Notes: generated from the letters alone by a model not told the origin. A stretch of DNA of 64,000 nucleotides from Nocardioides jishulii (GCF_006007965.1 NZ_CP040748.1:2852001-2916000), one strand, 5' to 3'. Positions 1 through 9,243 are shown, counted from the first letter of the stretch. Program-made: numbers and translations.

Positions 1-797
1 TCCACCGACGGCACGGTCAGCGACCAGCCGCCGGGGTTGGTGCTCGCATCACCGAGCTTGGCGATGGCCTCGACGATCACCGCGAGCACGGTCGTGATGA
101 CGATGGAGATGAGGATCGCGCCCCGGACGTTGCGCACCCACAGGGCGATCATCAGCAGCAGGCCGAAGACGAAGACCATCACGGGCCAGCCGAAGAGGTG
201 GCCGTCGACGCCGAGCTGGACCGGGACGGTGGTCGTGAAGGAGTCGGGGATGCGCGTGACGAAGCGGGCGTCGACGAAGCCGATCAGGGCGATGAAGAGG
301 CCGATACCGACCGAGATCGCGACCTTCAGCTGCTGGGGCACCGCGTGGAAGACCGCCTTGCGGAAGCCGGTCAGCACCAGGACCAGGATCACGATGCCCT
401 CGAGGAGCACCAGGCCCATGGCGTCGGCCCAGGTGGACTGACGGGCGATCGAGTTGGCCACGAAGGCGTTGAGCCCGAGACCAGCGGCGAGCGCGAGCGG
501 GAAGTTCGCCGCAGCGCCCATGAGGATGGTGAGCACGCCAGCCACCAGGGCGGTGCCGGCAGCGATGGCGGCGAGACCGCTGCCGGGCGTGCTGTCACCA
601 CCGAGGAACATGCCCTCGGAGTCGGGCACGAAGCCGAGGATGAGCGGGTTCAGCACGATGATGTAGGCCATCGTCAGGAAGGTGACCAGGCCACCTCGGA
701 ATTCCTGGCCGACGGTCGATCCGCGTTCGGTGATCTTGAAGAAGCGATCGAGGCCACCGGGGGCGGCAGTCGCTGGGGAGTCGACGTTATTGGTCAC
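1..797 (-). CDS. NCS2 (AzgA-type) nucleobase permease, 5' part
   Basis: The reverse strand is open from a GTG at 797 to the window edge, about 265 residues of a polytopic inner-membrane protein; the 3' end lies outside. Near the N-terminus it reads FRGGLVTFLTMAYIIVLNP and then a segment ending GLGLNAF, both typical of the AzgA branch of the NCS2 nucleobase:cation symporters, which import hypoxanthine, guanine or adenine by proton symport. Several further hydrophobic segments follow. The nearest upstream ATG (807) is in another frame and soon hits a stop, which favours GTG. It is divergent from the DUF2530 gene. The exact purine cannot be decided from this half of the protein. Confidence 0.85.
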   Translation of the reverse strand, partial: MTNNVDSPATAAPGGLDRFFKITERGSTVGQEFRGGLVTFLTMAYIIVLNPLILGFVPDSEGMFLGGDSTPGSGLAAIAAGTALVAGVLTILMGAAANFPLALAAGLGLNAFVANSIARQSTWADAMGLVLLEGIVILVLVLTGFRKAVFHAVPQQLKVAISVGIGLFIALIGFVDARFVTRIPDSFTTTVPVQLGVDGHLFGWPVMVFVFGLLLMIALWVRNVRGAILISIVITTVLAVIVEAIAKLGDASTNPGGWSLTVPSV

Positions 798-878
798 GGG
801 CGATCATTTTGCCACGGCGCCCGGGCCCCCGCTGCATCGAGTCAGAATCCGTGCACGTGGGGTTGGTAGGTTGCCCCT

Positions 879-1190
879 GTGCACGACGAGCAGAAGCCTG
901 ACCACGGAATTCTCAACGTGGCCGAGGTGCAACCCCTGGACGTCGACGGCGTACGTGCCGTCGAGATCGGCACCGCTCTGTGGGCGGTGGCCTTCGTGGC
1001 GCTGCTGCCCTTCTGGTCGTCGCTCGCCGAGAGCGGCCGCCTGTGGTGGCTGTGGACCTGCACGACCGGGTTGGCGCTCGGTCTCTTCGGCATCGAGTAC
1101 TGCCGACGCCGTCGTGACCGTGCTCCCCAGGAGTCACCCTCGCGCCCACCCGCACGAGGCGGGGGCGGCGGGCGCCGACGCGCCCGCTGA
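879..1190 (+). CDS. DUF2530 family small membrane protein
   Basis: A 103-residue protein with two closely spaced hydrophobic helices (about residues 29-45 and 54-70) followed by an Arg/Pro/Gly-rich basic tail. Length, helix spacing and the WAVAFVALLPF segment fit DUF2530, an uncharacterised family confined mostly to Actinobacteria. The GTG start is supported by TAGGTT at 867-872, ending 6 nt before the GTG, as in leaderless actinobacterial transcripts; no good ribosome-binding site precedes it. It runs convergently into the DUF3027 gene with a 22-nt gap. The function is unknown. Confidence 0.8.
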   Translation: MHDEQKPDHGILNVAEVQPLDVDGVRAVEIGTALWAVAFVALLPFWSSLAESGRLWWLWTCTTGLALGLFGIEYCRRRRDRAPQESPSRPPARGGGGGRRRAR

Positions 1191-1212
1191 GCAGACCCAG
1201 AAGGTCGAGAGC

Positions 1213-1974
1213 TCAGAAGGTCTCGAGGTCGACGGTGAAGCTGTCGAAGGCGTGCTCGGGAACCGGCACCGGCTGCTGCTTGCGCGCCAGCTTGACCTCG
1301 GAGTGGGCACCGCACCCGTGGTCGTACGTCACCACGCGGCCGTCGTCGTTGGCGTTGCCGTTGCCGCAGACGCCGAACATCTCCGAGAGTGACCCCGCCA
1401 GACGCACGAGGAAGCCGCACGACCAGCACGACTGCGGCGCCGACTTGGCGATGGGAGCCTCGGGGCCGCCGTCACCGTCGTGCCACCGCTGCGCGGCCAT
1501 GTCGCGGCCCTCGACCGAGAGCGTGCGCACCCGGCCGAGACCGAGGTCGGCGGCCACGCCCTTGATCTGCTCGCGGTCGGCCTCGTCGACGTCGTCGCCC
1601 ACCAGGTAGGTGGGCACGAGGCGGGGGTCGTCGTCGTCGACGGGGAGCAGGTCGCCGGGCGAGAGGTCTCCCGGCTGGAGGCGCTCCTTGTAGGGGACCC
1701 AGTGCGGGGCGACGATCGCCGTCTCACCGGGAAGGAGCACGACCTCGTCGACCGTGATCCGGTGACCGGAACCGCCGGCGATCGTGACGGCCCACTGCCA
1801 ACCGACGTAGCCGGGGTGGGTGCACGTGAAGACGTGGGTGAGCGCGCCCTCCTGCTCGACGTGGGAGGTCACGTGCTCGCCGACCTGGTCGGCGGACACC
1901 TCCTCGAGCAGGGCGGCCCGTGCGACGTCGACAGCGTCGGCGAGCGCGGGGTCGACTGCGATGGTGGCGTTCAC
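1213..1974 (-). CDS. DUF3027 domain protein
   Basis: A 253-residue soluble protein of the actinobacterial DUF3027 family, recognised by the APHWVPYKERLQPGDLSPGD segment near the middle and a C-terminal half with spaced cysteines (SCWSCG, VCGNGN, HGCGAH) that could bind zinc; the metal is my inference. There is no signal peptide or membrane helix. The start is a GTG at 1974. The gene directly follows the cold-shock gene on the same strand (19-nt gap), so the two are probably co-transcribed. The role is unknown; conserved linkage with a cold-shock RNA-binding protein would suggest a link to RNA or ribosome physiology. Confidence 0.82.
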   Translation of the reverse strand: MNATIAVDPALADAVDVARAALLEEVSADQVGEHVTSHVEQEGALTHVFTCTHPGYVGWQWAVTIAGGSGHRITVDEVVLLPGETAIVAPHWVPYKERLQPGDLSPGDLLPVDDDDPRLVPTYLVGDDVDEADREQIKGVAADLGLGRVRTLSVEGRDMAAQRWHDGDGGPEAPIAKSAPQSCWSCGFLVRLAGSLSEMFGVCGNGNANDDGRVVTYDHGCGAHSEVKLARKQQPVPVPEHAFDSFTVDLETF

Positions 1975-1993
1975 GCGACAGATCCTCTCACGT

Positions 1994-2389
1994 TCAGCGG
2001 TCCAGCTCGTCGGCCAGGGCGCGGAGCAGCTTGGCGGTCGGGCGGGCGGTCTTGGGCTCGGGATGGCGGCCGTGCCGGTAGCCCTCGCCCAGGTTGTCGA
2101 GCAGGCGGATCAGGTCCTCGACGATCGTGACCATCTCCTCGGGGCTCTTGCGCGAGGCGTTGCGCTGGTTGCGCGCCACGGAGGTCGGCGGGTCAAGCAG
2201 CCGCACCTGGAGCGCCTGCTCACCTCGACGGCCCTGCGCAATGCCGAACTCGACGCGCGCGCCGTTCTTCAGCGTGGTGACGCCCTCGGGCAGGGCGTCG
2301 GCGTGCACGTACACGTCCGGGCCGCCGTCGTGGGACAGGAAGCCGAACCCCTTCTCGGGGTCGAACCACTTCACCTTGCCAGTCGGCAC
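1994..2389 (-). CDS. cold-shock domain protein with C-terminal extension
   Basis: A 131-residue protein beginning with a cold-shock domain (residues 1-65) that carries the RNP motifs KWFDPEKGFGFL and DVYVHADAL, i.e. a single-stranded RNA/DNA binder. A roughly 65-residue charged C-terminal extension distinguishes it from 67-residue CspA proteins. The open frame extends upstream to 2470, but the GTG at 2389 starts exactly at the conserved VPTGKVKWF and has a strong AGGAGG-type ribosome-binding site, so I use it. It is probably an operon with the downstream DUF3027 gene. Confidence 0.88.
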   Translation of the reverse strand: MPTGKVKWFDPEKGFGFLSHDGGPDVYVHADALPEGVTTLKNGARVEFGIAQGRRGEQALQVRLLDPPTSVARNQRNASRKSPEEMVTIVEDLIRLLDNLGEGYRHGRHPEPKTARPTAKLLRALADELDR

Positions 2390-2506
2390 TTCGCCCACCC
2401 TCCTCGTACCGGCCGCACCCCACGGCGCGACGTCACGGCAAGGGTAGGACCTGAGCGGGGACAGGGCCACTCCGTCGCCTGTGCGCCGTCGGCCTCCGGC
2501 GCAGGG

Positions 2507-3691
2507 TCACGGCCGGCGGACCTCGATGGTCACTCCGTCACCGAGGTCGATGACCGCCCCCGGGAGCAACGAGACCGGCGAGCCGGGGCGCAGCTCCTGC
2601 GAGGAGAGTCCGGGCTGGGCCACCACCGTGCCGTTGGTGGAACCGAGGTCGGTCACCACCGCCGTCCCCAGGTCGATGCCCTCACCGGGACGGATCTCCA
2701 CGTGGGTGCCGGAGACCTCCTGGTGGGGACTCGGCACCGTGACGAGCCGGGCGCCGGGACTGCCCGCCCGTGCCGTCGGCCCACGACCGATGAGCAGAGG
2801 ACCGTCGACGGGCAGGGTGGCGCCGTGGTTGAAGACGAGCATCGCGACGGCCCGGTGCGTCGGTGTGGCGAGGGCCTCGGGGACATCGGCGGGCTCCTCG
2901 TGCGAGACGCCGAACCCGAGCACACTCAGGCCGCCCTCCTCGAGGGGCAGGTGGTCGGTGATCTCCTCCTGCCAGTCGGGGGCCAGCGGCACCGCCGAGA
3001 GGGGGACGGTCTCCAGCCGCTCCTCCTCGTACGCAGGCGGGGAGGTCTTGGCTCGAGACGCAGGCGGGGCGACGGGCGCAGGCGGGGCGACGGGCGCAGG
3101 CGGGGCGACGGGCGCGGCCGTGCGCGCTGGCGGCACCTCCCGGGTCGGGACGGGGGCGCTGGGCTGCTCCGGGACTCGCCCCCAGGTCAGGCCCCCGACA
3201 CGGGCGAGTCCAGGACGCAGCACCGTGCGCTCCAGCGGGTCGCCGGCGACCTCACCGGGCAGCTCGGCGACCAGGGCGACGAGACCCGTGAAGGAGTCCT
3301 CGGCCCAGAGCCGGCCGGGGGCCGCGACCCGCACCTGACCCTCGGGCGTGTGGGCGGTCACCACTGCCTCGCCGCGGACGAGGACCCGGGCCCGGTCGCC
3401 GTCCGTCTCGACGAGGACGAAGGCGTCCAGTCGGGACAGCCCGTCGACGAGCAGGGCGTCGAGCACTGCCACCAGGCCGGCCCCGTCGTCGATGATCGGC
3501 CACAGCGCGACGGCGCGGGCCCGCTCCTCGGCGGGCAGGACCAACGTCACCGACTCACCGGCGACCCCGATCCACTGCCCTGCCCACGCGCTGCGGACGG
3601 ACACTCCTGCTCCCTCGACCCGATCCACCGTGCTCTCCCCACGAACGTCTGGGTGGTCGTGCACCAGCTCCACGACCACGTCTTTCCTCAT
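2507..3691 (-). CDS. FHA-domain protein, partner of the PP2C phosphatase
   Basis: A 394-residue cytosolic protein. The N-terminal half has no family I recognise. The middle (about residues 195-215) is a Pro/Ala linker made of three 6-residue APPAPV-type repeats. The last 95 residues form an FHA phosphothreonine-binding domain with the signature LLIGRG, a serine/histidine pair (SGTHVEI) and LGSTNGT. FHA domains dock phosphorylated substrates of Ser/Thr kinases. The ATG overlaps the TGA of the upstream PP2C gene (ATGA), so the two are translationally coupled. Together they form the reader and eraser arm of a Ser/Thr phosphorylation circuit; no kinase gene is in the window. Confidence 0.86.
   Translation of the reverse strand: MRKDVVVELVHDHPDVRGESTVDRVEGAGVSVRSAWAGQWIGVAGESVTLVLPAEERARAVALWPIIDDGAGLVAVLDALLVDGLSRLDAFVLVETDGDRARVLVRGEAVVTAHTPEGQVRVAAPGRLWAEDSFTGLVALVAELPGEVAGDPLERTVLRPGLARVGGLTWGRVPEQPSAPVPTREVPPARTAAPVAPPAPVAPPAPVAPPASRAKTSPPAYEEERLETVPLSAVPLAPDWQEEITDHLPLEEGGLSVLGFGVSHEEPADVPEALATPTHRAVAMLVFNHGATLPVDGPLLIGRGPTARAGSPGARLVTVPSPHQEVSGTHVEIRPGEGIDLGTAVVTDLGSTNGTVVAQPGLSSQELRPGSPVSLLPGAVIDLGDGVTIEVRRP
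3060..3113 (-). repeat. three 18-bp tandem repeats in the FHA linker
   Basis: Three perfect copies of an 18-bp unit (starting at 3060, 3078 and 3096) encode the Pro/Ala linker of the FHA protein. The unit length is a multiple of three, so copy-number changes would alter linker length without shifting frame. Confidence 0.9.
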
Positions 3692-4461
3692 CCCACCACA
3701 TCGACGACGAGCGCCGTCGCGTTGTCCGTCCCCCCTGCGGACAGGGCGGCCCGGACCAGGGCCGTGGCAGCGTCCTGCGGACGGGGGTGGGTGGTCACCG
3801 CGGTGAGCGCCGCCAGGTCGTCGGCGCCGACGAGTCCGCTCACCCCGTCGGAGCACAGGAGGAGCCGGGGAGCCGCGACCAGGGGCACGTCGTGGAAGTC
3901 CGGCTCCGGCACGTCGCGACTGCTGACGGCCCGGGTGACGACGTGGCGCTCGGGATGCACCCTCGCCTCCTCGGGCGTCAGCTCGCCGCGCGCGACCAGC
4001 TCGGCGACCACCGAGTGGTCGGCGGTGAGCGCCTGGGTGTCGGCGGGCAGGACTGCGTAGGCCCGGGAGTCGCCCACGTGGGCGACCAGCCACGCCGGGC
4101 CACCGGGGCCACGCACCAGGAGCCCGACGACGACCGTCGTACCGGCGTACGAGATGCGCGAGTCGTCGTCGTGGCGCTCGACGTGGGCCCGGAGCCGTGA
4201 CTGGGCCTCGACGAGTGCCGCGAGGACGGCCTCGCGGCCTTCGGCTGCCGTGAACTCGCGCCCGCCCAGACGGGCGAGTTCCTCCACGACGAGACGGCTC
4301 GCGACGTCACCGCCGGCGTGCCCGCCCATGCCGTCAGCCACCGCGAAGACCGGGGACTCCGCCACCCAGGCGTCCTCGTTGACCGCGCGGACCAACCCCA
4401 CGTGGCTCGCTCCCGCGTGCCGCACGCGGAGCGCCGAACCGTCACCCACCTCAGACGTCAT
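3688..4461 (-). CDS. PP2C-family Ser/Thr protein phosphatase
   Basis: A 257-residue PppA/PstP-type phosphatase catalytic domain with no membrane segment. The metal-binding motifs are visible in order: VADGMGGHAGG, VGDSRAY, LLCSDGVSGLV and GGTDNAT. These enzymes use two Mn/Mg ions to remove phosphate from Ser and Thr. The longer open frame upstream is rejected: the ATG at 4461 has an AGGA-type ribosome-binding site and begins just before the conserved domain. The 3' end overlaps the FHA gene by 4 nt, implying stoichiometric synthesis. Actinobacterial PstP is normally tethered to the membrane; this one is not. Confidence 0.9.
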   Translation of the reverse strand: MTSEVGDGSALRVRHAGASHVGLVRAVNEDAWVAESPVFAVADGMGGHAGGDVASRLVVEELARLGGREFTAAEGREAVLAALVEAQSRLRAHVERHDDDSRISYAGTTVVVGLLVRGPGGPAWLVAHVGDSRAYAVLPADTQALTADHSVVAELVARGELTPEEARVHPERHVVTRAVSSRDVPEPDFHDVPLVAAPRLLLCSDGVSGLVGADDLAALTAVTTHPRPQDAATALVRAALSAGGTDNATALVVDVVG

Positions 4462-4519
4462 GTGCTGTCCTGCCTCGACCGGGCCCCCGGGCAGGGACTC
4501 TCCGAGTAGCGTAGGAGGG

Positions 4520-6823
4520 ATGTCCGACACGCTGCACCTGCCGCCCCCGCCCGAGGGGTCGACCGCGCCTGCCCGGACCCTCTCGGAGCACCTGCGCGCC
4601 TGGCCGGACGAACGGTTGGCCCACCTCTTCACCGTGCGCCCCGACCTCGGCAGCCCGGCCCCCCAGGACTCCGCCCAGGTCGCGTCGCGCGCCGGCACCC
4701 GGGCCTCGGTGCTGCGCGCGTTGGACGACCTCACCCGGCTCGAGCTCGCGGTGCTCGATGCCGCCGTCGTGCTCGGCCACGCGACGCGCGAGGAGCTGCT
4801 CGCGGTGGTGCGCGCGGACCCCGCGAGCGCCGGCGCCGCGCTCGACCACCTGATGTCCATCGCCCTGGTCTGGCCCTCGACGAGTGGGCTGCGCGCCCTC
4901 AACGGCGTCGCGGACGCGCTGCGCGGTGACACCTCCAGCGGTGTCAGCGGACTGCGCCCCGTGCTCCCCCACGCCCTCAGCCGCGACCAGGCCGTCGAAC
5001 GGGTCGCGGCCCTCTCGGCGCCCGCCCGCGCGCTGCTCCAGCACGTGGCCGACAGCGGCGGGGAGGCGACCACCGGTCGCGCCCGGACTCCCCGCTCTCC
5101 CGAGGAGGCGACCACGCCCGTCGAGGAGGTGCTGGCGCACGGGCTGCTCGTGGCCAACCAGAACGGGACCTTCCACCTCCCGGGTCAGGTCGGCCTCGCA
5201 CTGCGCGGCGGCACCACGACCGAGGAGCCGTGCGACGACGTACCGCCGCTGGCGACGAGCCAGCGTGACCCCGCCCTGGTGGACCGGGTCGCGGCGGGCG
5301 CCGCGTTCGAGTTCGTACGCCGCACCGAGCTGCTGCTCGACCACTGGGGCCAGCACCCGCCCACCGTGCTGCGCAGCGGAGGCCTGGGCGTGCGCGACCT
5401 GAAGGCAGTCACCACCGAGCTCCACCTGGACACCCACGAGGCGGCCCTCGTGCTCGAGGTCGCCGTCGCCGCCCACCTGCTCGCCGAGGGCCCGGACGCC
5501 GACGGCGTGACCGCGTGGCTCCCCACCCACGCCTTCGACGCGTGGAGCGCCTCGGAGCCAGAGCAGCGCTGGCTCACCCTGGCCAAGGCGTGGTGGACCA
5601 CCCCACGACTGGCCGGTCTGGTCGGCACCAAGGACCCGGCGGGCCGCACCCGCAACGCGCTCGCACCCGACGCCTCCAGCGTCTTCGCCCCCGAGGCCCG
5701 CGCCATGGCGCTGCGCGAGATGGTCGCGCTCGCGCCGGGCGAGGCCCTTGCCCCCGGGACCGGACTGCCCTCCCTGGTGGCGCGCATCACCTGGTTGCGC
5801 CCGCGCCGCCCGCGCACCCGTGACGAGCTCGTCGTCTGGGCGGTGGCCGAGGCGGCTGCGCTGGGGCTCACCGGCATGGACGCGGCCGCGTCGTACGCCG
5901 CTCCCTTCCTGACCCAGGACCACGCCGCTGCCGCCGAGGCCCTCGCCCCGTTGCTGCCGAGCGCCGTCGACCACGTGCTCGTGCAGGCCGACCTGACCGC
6001 TGTCGCCCCGGGGCCCCTGACCGCGGAGCTGGCCCGCACGCTGCACCTGGTCGCCGACGTGGAGTCGCGCGGCGGGGCGACCGTCTACCGCTTCACCCCG
6101 GCCTCGATCCGTCGGGCGCTCGACGCCGGGTGGTCGGCCGCAGAGATCCACGCCTTCCTGGCCGAGACCTCCCGCACCCCCGTGCCGCAGCCCCTCACCT
6201 ACCTCGTCGACGACGTGGTGCGCACCTTCGGGACGGTCCGGGTGGGCCACGCCGAGTCGTTCCTGCGCGCCGACGACGAGCAGGCCCTGACGGAGCTGCT
6301 CCACCACCCGCAGGCCGCCTCGTTGCAGCTGCGCCGACTGGCCCCGACCGTCCTCATCTCCACCCTCCCGCTCGACCTCCTGCTCCCCCGGCTCCGCGAG
6401 CTGGGCCAGGCCCCCGTGGTCGAGGCCGCCGACGGCACGGTGCACGTCGCCCGACCTGACCTGCAGCGGGCGCGCACGCCGCGTACGTCACCGCCCGCCG
6501 CGACCCGTGCCCGCGAGGCCGCGCGGGTCAGCGCCGTCGTGGCCGCCGTCCGCGCCGGGGACCGCGCGGCCGAGGCTGCCCCCGCACGCTCGGCCACGGC
6601 CACCACCCCCACCTCGGCGTTGCAGGTGCTGCGGGAGGTGATCGAGACGTCGGGCACCGTGCTGATCGGCTACGTCGACAACCACGGCACGACGACCGAG
6701 CGCATCGTCGACCCCCGGCGCCTCGAGGGGGGCCAGCTGACGGCGTACGACCACCGCAGCGAGGACGTGCGCGGCTTCTCCGTGCACCGGATCACCGCGG
6801 TCACGCCCCTGCCCGCGACCTGA
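4520..6823 (+). CDS. helicase-associated (XPB/Ssl2-like) domain protein
   Basis: A 767-residue protein of the actinobacterial family usually found beside an XPB-type helicase. The N-terminal 350 residues are helical and winged-helix-like; the C-terminal half (about 520-620) is the 'helicase C-terminal/XPB-Ssl2-like' region, ending with a WYL-like segment (TVLIGYVDNHGTTTERIVDP) that may bind a ligand or DNA end. There is no ATPase motif. The start ATG has AGGAGGG touching it with no spacer, which would be poor for initiation, but TAGCGT at 4507-4512 ends 7 nt before the ATG, so a leaderless transcript is more likely. It precedes and probably cooperates with the XPB helicase gene (59-nt gap). 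Confidence 0.85.
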   Translation: MSDTLHLPPPPEGSTAPARTLSEHLRAWPDERLAHLFTVRPDLGSPAPQDSAQVASRAGTRASVLRALDDLTRLELAVLDAAVVLGHATREELLAVVRADPASAGAALDHLMSIALVWPSTSGLRALNGVADALRGDTSSGVSGLRPVLPHALSRDQAVERVAALSAPARALLQHVADSGGEATTGRARTPRSPEEATTPVEEVLAHGLLVANQNGTFHLPGQVGLALRGGTTTEEPCDDVPPLATSQRDPALVDRVAAGAAFEFVRRTELLLDHWGQHPPTVLRSGGLGVRDLKAVTTELHLDTHEAALVLEVAVAAHLLAEGPDADGVTAWLPTHAFDAWSASEPEQRWLTLAKAWWTTPRLAGLVGTKDPAGRTRNALAPDASSVFAPEARAMALREMVALAPGEALAPGTGLPSLVARITWLRPRRPRTRDELVVWAVAEAAALGLTGMDAAASYAAPFLTQDHAAAAEALAPLLPSAVDHVLVQADLTAVAPGPLTAELARTLHLVADVESRGGATVYRFTPASIRRALDAGWSAAEIHAFLAETSRTPVPQPLTYLVDDVVRTFGTVRVGHAESFLRADDEQALTELLHHPQAASLQLRRLAPTVLISTLPLDLLLPRLRELGQAPVVEAADGTVHVARPDLQRARTPRTSPPAATRAREAARVSAVVAAVRAGDRAAEAAPARSATATTPTSALQVLREVIETSGTVLIGYVDNHGTTTERIVDPRRLEGGQLTAYDHRSEDVRGFSVHRITAVTPLPAT

Positions 6824-6882
6824 GCCCGCGTCACCAGCGTCGTGGAGTCGGGCCGCGTGGTCCGTGCCCGTAGGATTCCGGG

Positions 6883-8517
6883 GTGAACGACGGCCCCCTG
6901 ATCGTGCAGTCCGACAAGACGTTGCTGCTGGAGATCGACCACGAGCGCGCGCAGGACTGCCGACGGGCGATCGCCCCCTTCGCGGAGCTGGAACGCTCCC
7001 CCGAGCACGTGCACACCTACCGCCTGACCCCGCTCGGGCTCTGGAACGCGCGCGCCGCCGGCCACGACGCCGAGGAGGTCGTGCACACGCTGCTGGAGTA
7101 CAGCCGCTACGCCGTGCCGCACGCGCTCCTGGTCGACGTCGCCGAGACGATGGCGCGCTACGGCCGGCTGCGGCTCGAGAAGCACCCCTCCCACGGACTC
7201 GTCCTCACCAGCACCGACCGCCCGGTGCTGGAGGAGGTGCTGCGGGCCAAGAAGATCAAGGGGATGCTGGGTGAGCGGCTCGACGACGACTCGGTGGTGG
7301 TGCACCCCTCCGAGCGCGGCAACCTCAAGCAGGCGCTGCTCAAGCTCGGGTGGCCAGCCGAGGACTGGGCCGGCTACGTCGACGGCGAGGCCCACGCCAT
7401 CGACCTCGCCGAGGACGGCTGGGTGCTGCGCGACTACCAGCGTGACGCCGCCGAGTCGTTCTGGCACGGCGGCTCGGGGGTCGTGGTGCTGCCGTGCGGT
7501 GCGGGCAAGACGATCGTCGGCGCCAGCGCCATGGCGCACGCGAAGGCCACCACCCTGATCCTGGTCACCAACACCGTCTCGGCGCGCCAGTGGAAGGACG
7601 AGCTGGTGCGCCGCACCACGCTCACCGAGGACGAGATCGGTGAGTACTCGGGCGCCGTCAAGGAGATCCGCCCGGTCACGATCGCGACCTACCAGGTGCT
7701 GACGCTGCGTCGCAAGGGCACCTACCCGCACCTGGACCTGCTGGACGCCCGCGACTGGGGCCTGATCATCTACGACGAGGTGCACCTGCTGCCCGCCCCG
7801 ATCTTTCGGATGACCGCCGACCTGCAGGCCCGTCGGCGCATCGGCCTGACCGCCACCCTCGTGCGCGAGGACGGTCGCGAGGGTGACGTCTTCTCGTTGA
7901 TCGGACCCAAGCGCTACGACGCCCCGTGGAAGGACATCGAGGCGCAGGGCTGGATCGCGCCCGCCGACTGCGCGGAGGTGCGCGTCTCGCTCACCGATGC
8001 CGAGCGGCTGACGTACGCCGTCGCGGAGAACGAGGACAAGTACCGCCTCGCTGCCTGCACCCCGGCGAAGCTCGCGGTCGTACGACGTCTGGTGGAGCTG
8101 CACTCCGAGCAGCCGACGCTGGTGATCGGCCAGTACATCGACCAGCTCGACGAGATCGCGGAGATGCTCGACGCCCCCGTCATCAAGGGCGACACCTCGG
8201 TGAAGGAACGCCAGCGGCTCTTCGACGCCTTCCGCTCGGGCGAGCTCTCGTTGCTCGTGGTGAGCAAGGTGGCCAACTTCTCCATCGACCTCCCCTCGGC
8301 CGAGGTCGCCATCCAGGTCAGTGGCTCCTTCGGGTCACGACAGGAGGAGGCGCAGCGTCTCGGCCGCTTGCTGCGGCCGAAGGACGAGGGCAAGTCCGCG
8401 CACTTCTACACGCTTGTCTCGCGTGACACCGTCGACGCGGAGTTCGCCGCCAACCGGCAGCGCTTCCTCGCCGAGCAGGGCTACGCCTACCGGATCGTCG
8501 ACGCCGGCGACCTGTGA
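6883..8517 (+). CDS. XPB-like superfamily 2 DNA repair helicase
   Basis: A 544-residue SF2 helicase. An N-terminal damage-recognition-like domain (1-180) is followed by helicase domain 1 with Walker A PCGAGKT (residues 204-210) and DEVH (298-301), then LTATLVREDGREGD (motif III plus the RED-like element typical of XPB), and domain 2 with QRLGRLLRP (motif VI). Bacterial XPB unwinds DNA 3'-5' and is thought to act with the Bax1 nuclease in excision repair; no Bax1 homologue is adjacent here. The GTG at 6883 is supported by TAGGAT at 6871-6876, ending 6 nt upstream. The pairing with the preceding helicase-associated gene is typical of Actinobacteria. Confidence 0.93.
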   Translation: MNDGPLIVQSDKTLLLEIDHERAQDCRRAIAPFAELERSPEHVHTYRLTPLGLWNARAAGHDAEEVVHTLLEYSRYAVPHALLVDVAETMARYGRLRLEKHPSHGLVLTSTDRPVLEEVLRAKKIKGMLGERLDDDSVVVHPSERGNLKQALLKLGWPAEDWAGYVDGEAHAIDLAEDGWVLRDYQRDAAESFWHGGSGVVVLPCGAGKTIVGASAMAHAKATTLILVTNTVSARQWKDELVRRTTLTEDEIGEYSGAVKEIRPVTIATYQVLTLRRKGTYPHLDLLDARDWGLIIYDEVHLLPAPIFRMTADLQARRRIGLTATLVREDGREGDVFSLIGPKRYDAPWKDIEAQGWIAPADCAEVRVSLTDAERLTYAVAENEDKYRLAACTPAKLAVVRRLVELHSEQPTLVIGQYIDQLDEIAEMLDAPVIKGDTSVKERQRLFDAFRSGELSLLVVSKVANFSIDLPSAEVAIQVSGSFGSRQEEAQRLGRLLRPKDEGKSAHFYTLVSRDTVDAEFAANRQRFLAEQGYAYRIVDAGDL

Positions 8518-8520
8518 GGG

Positions 8521-9243
8521 TCAGCTCGAAGGGCCGAGCTGGAGGTAGAGGGTGTGCCGGTCGCTGCGGTAGGCCGAGCGTGACACCTCCACCACGCGCT
8601 CGCCGTGCAGCGCGCGCCGCGAGACCCGCAGCACCGGAGCCGGGGAGTCGGCACCGATGTCGAGCAGGTCGCGCTCCTCGTCGGTGGCGAGGTCGGCCCG
8701 GATCGAGTCCTCCGACCAGGTCGGGCGCAGACCCCGCCTGCAGAGCGCCTCGTACAGGCTCTCGGGCATGACGCTGTCCAGCACGCCGGGGAGGACGTCC
8801 GGGGCGAGGTAGACGTCCTGGATGCAGATCGCCTCGCCTCCGGCACGGCGCAGACGGCGCCAGTGGATGACCGGTGAACCGGCCGCGACCTCCAGCGCCC
8901 GAGCCACGCCGGGCCCGGCCTGCTCCCTGCGGGCCAGCAGCGTGACGGTCTCGGCGACCTGGCCACGTCGGGCGACCGACTCGGTGAAGCTGGCGACGGG
9001 GGTGTGCGTGCGGCGCGGTCGGGCGACGAAGGTGCCGCGCCCGGGCATCCGCTCCAGGAGACCTTCGACCACCAGGGCGTCGAGCGCCTGACGCACCGTC
9101 ATCCGGGCGACGCCGAACTGGCTCACCAGCTCGCGCTCCGACGGCGCCGGCGTCCCCGGCGCTGCCCCCTGGACGAGGTTGCGTACGTGCTCGCGCACGA
9201 CGACGTGCTTGAGCTCGCGCGCTGTCTCGACGGTCTGTCCCAC
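8521..9243 (-). CDS. GntR-family (HutC subfamily, UTRA) transcriptional regulator
   Basis: A 240-residue regulator: a winged helix-turn-helix (about 10-75, with PSERELVSQFGVARMTVRQA) followed by a UTRA effector-binding domain (about 90-235). HutC-subfamily members repress transport and catabolic genes and are released by small metabolites or sugar phosphates. A TTG at 9252 is also in frame, but TAGATT lies on the coding strand (9251-9256) and ends 7 nt before the GTG at 9243, favouring a leaderless GTG start. The target is not evident: neighbours are an XPB helicase and an ABC exporter. An imperfect inverted repeat just upstream (about 9257-9280) could be its own operator. Confidence 0.88.
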   Translation of the reverse strand: MGQTVETARELKHVVVREHVRNLVQGAAPGTPAPSERELVSQFGVARMTVRQALDALVVEGLLERMPGRGTFVARPRRTHTPVASFTESVARRGQVAETVTLLARREQAGPGVARALEVAAGSPVIHWRRLRRAGGEAICIQDVYLAPDVLPGVLDSVMPESLYEALCRRGLRPTWSEDSIRADLATDEERDLLDIGADSPAPVLRVSRRALHGERVVEVSRSAYRSDRHTLYLQLGPSS

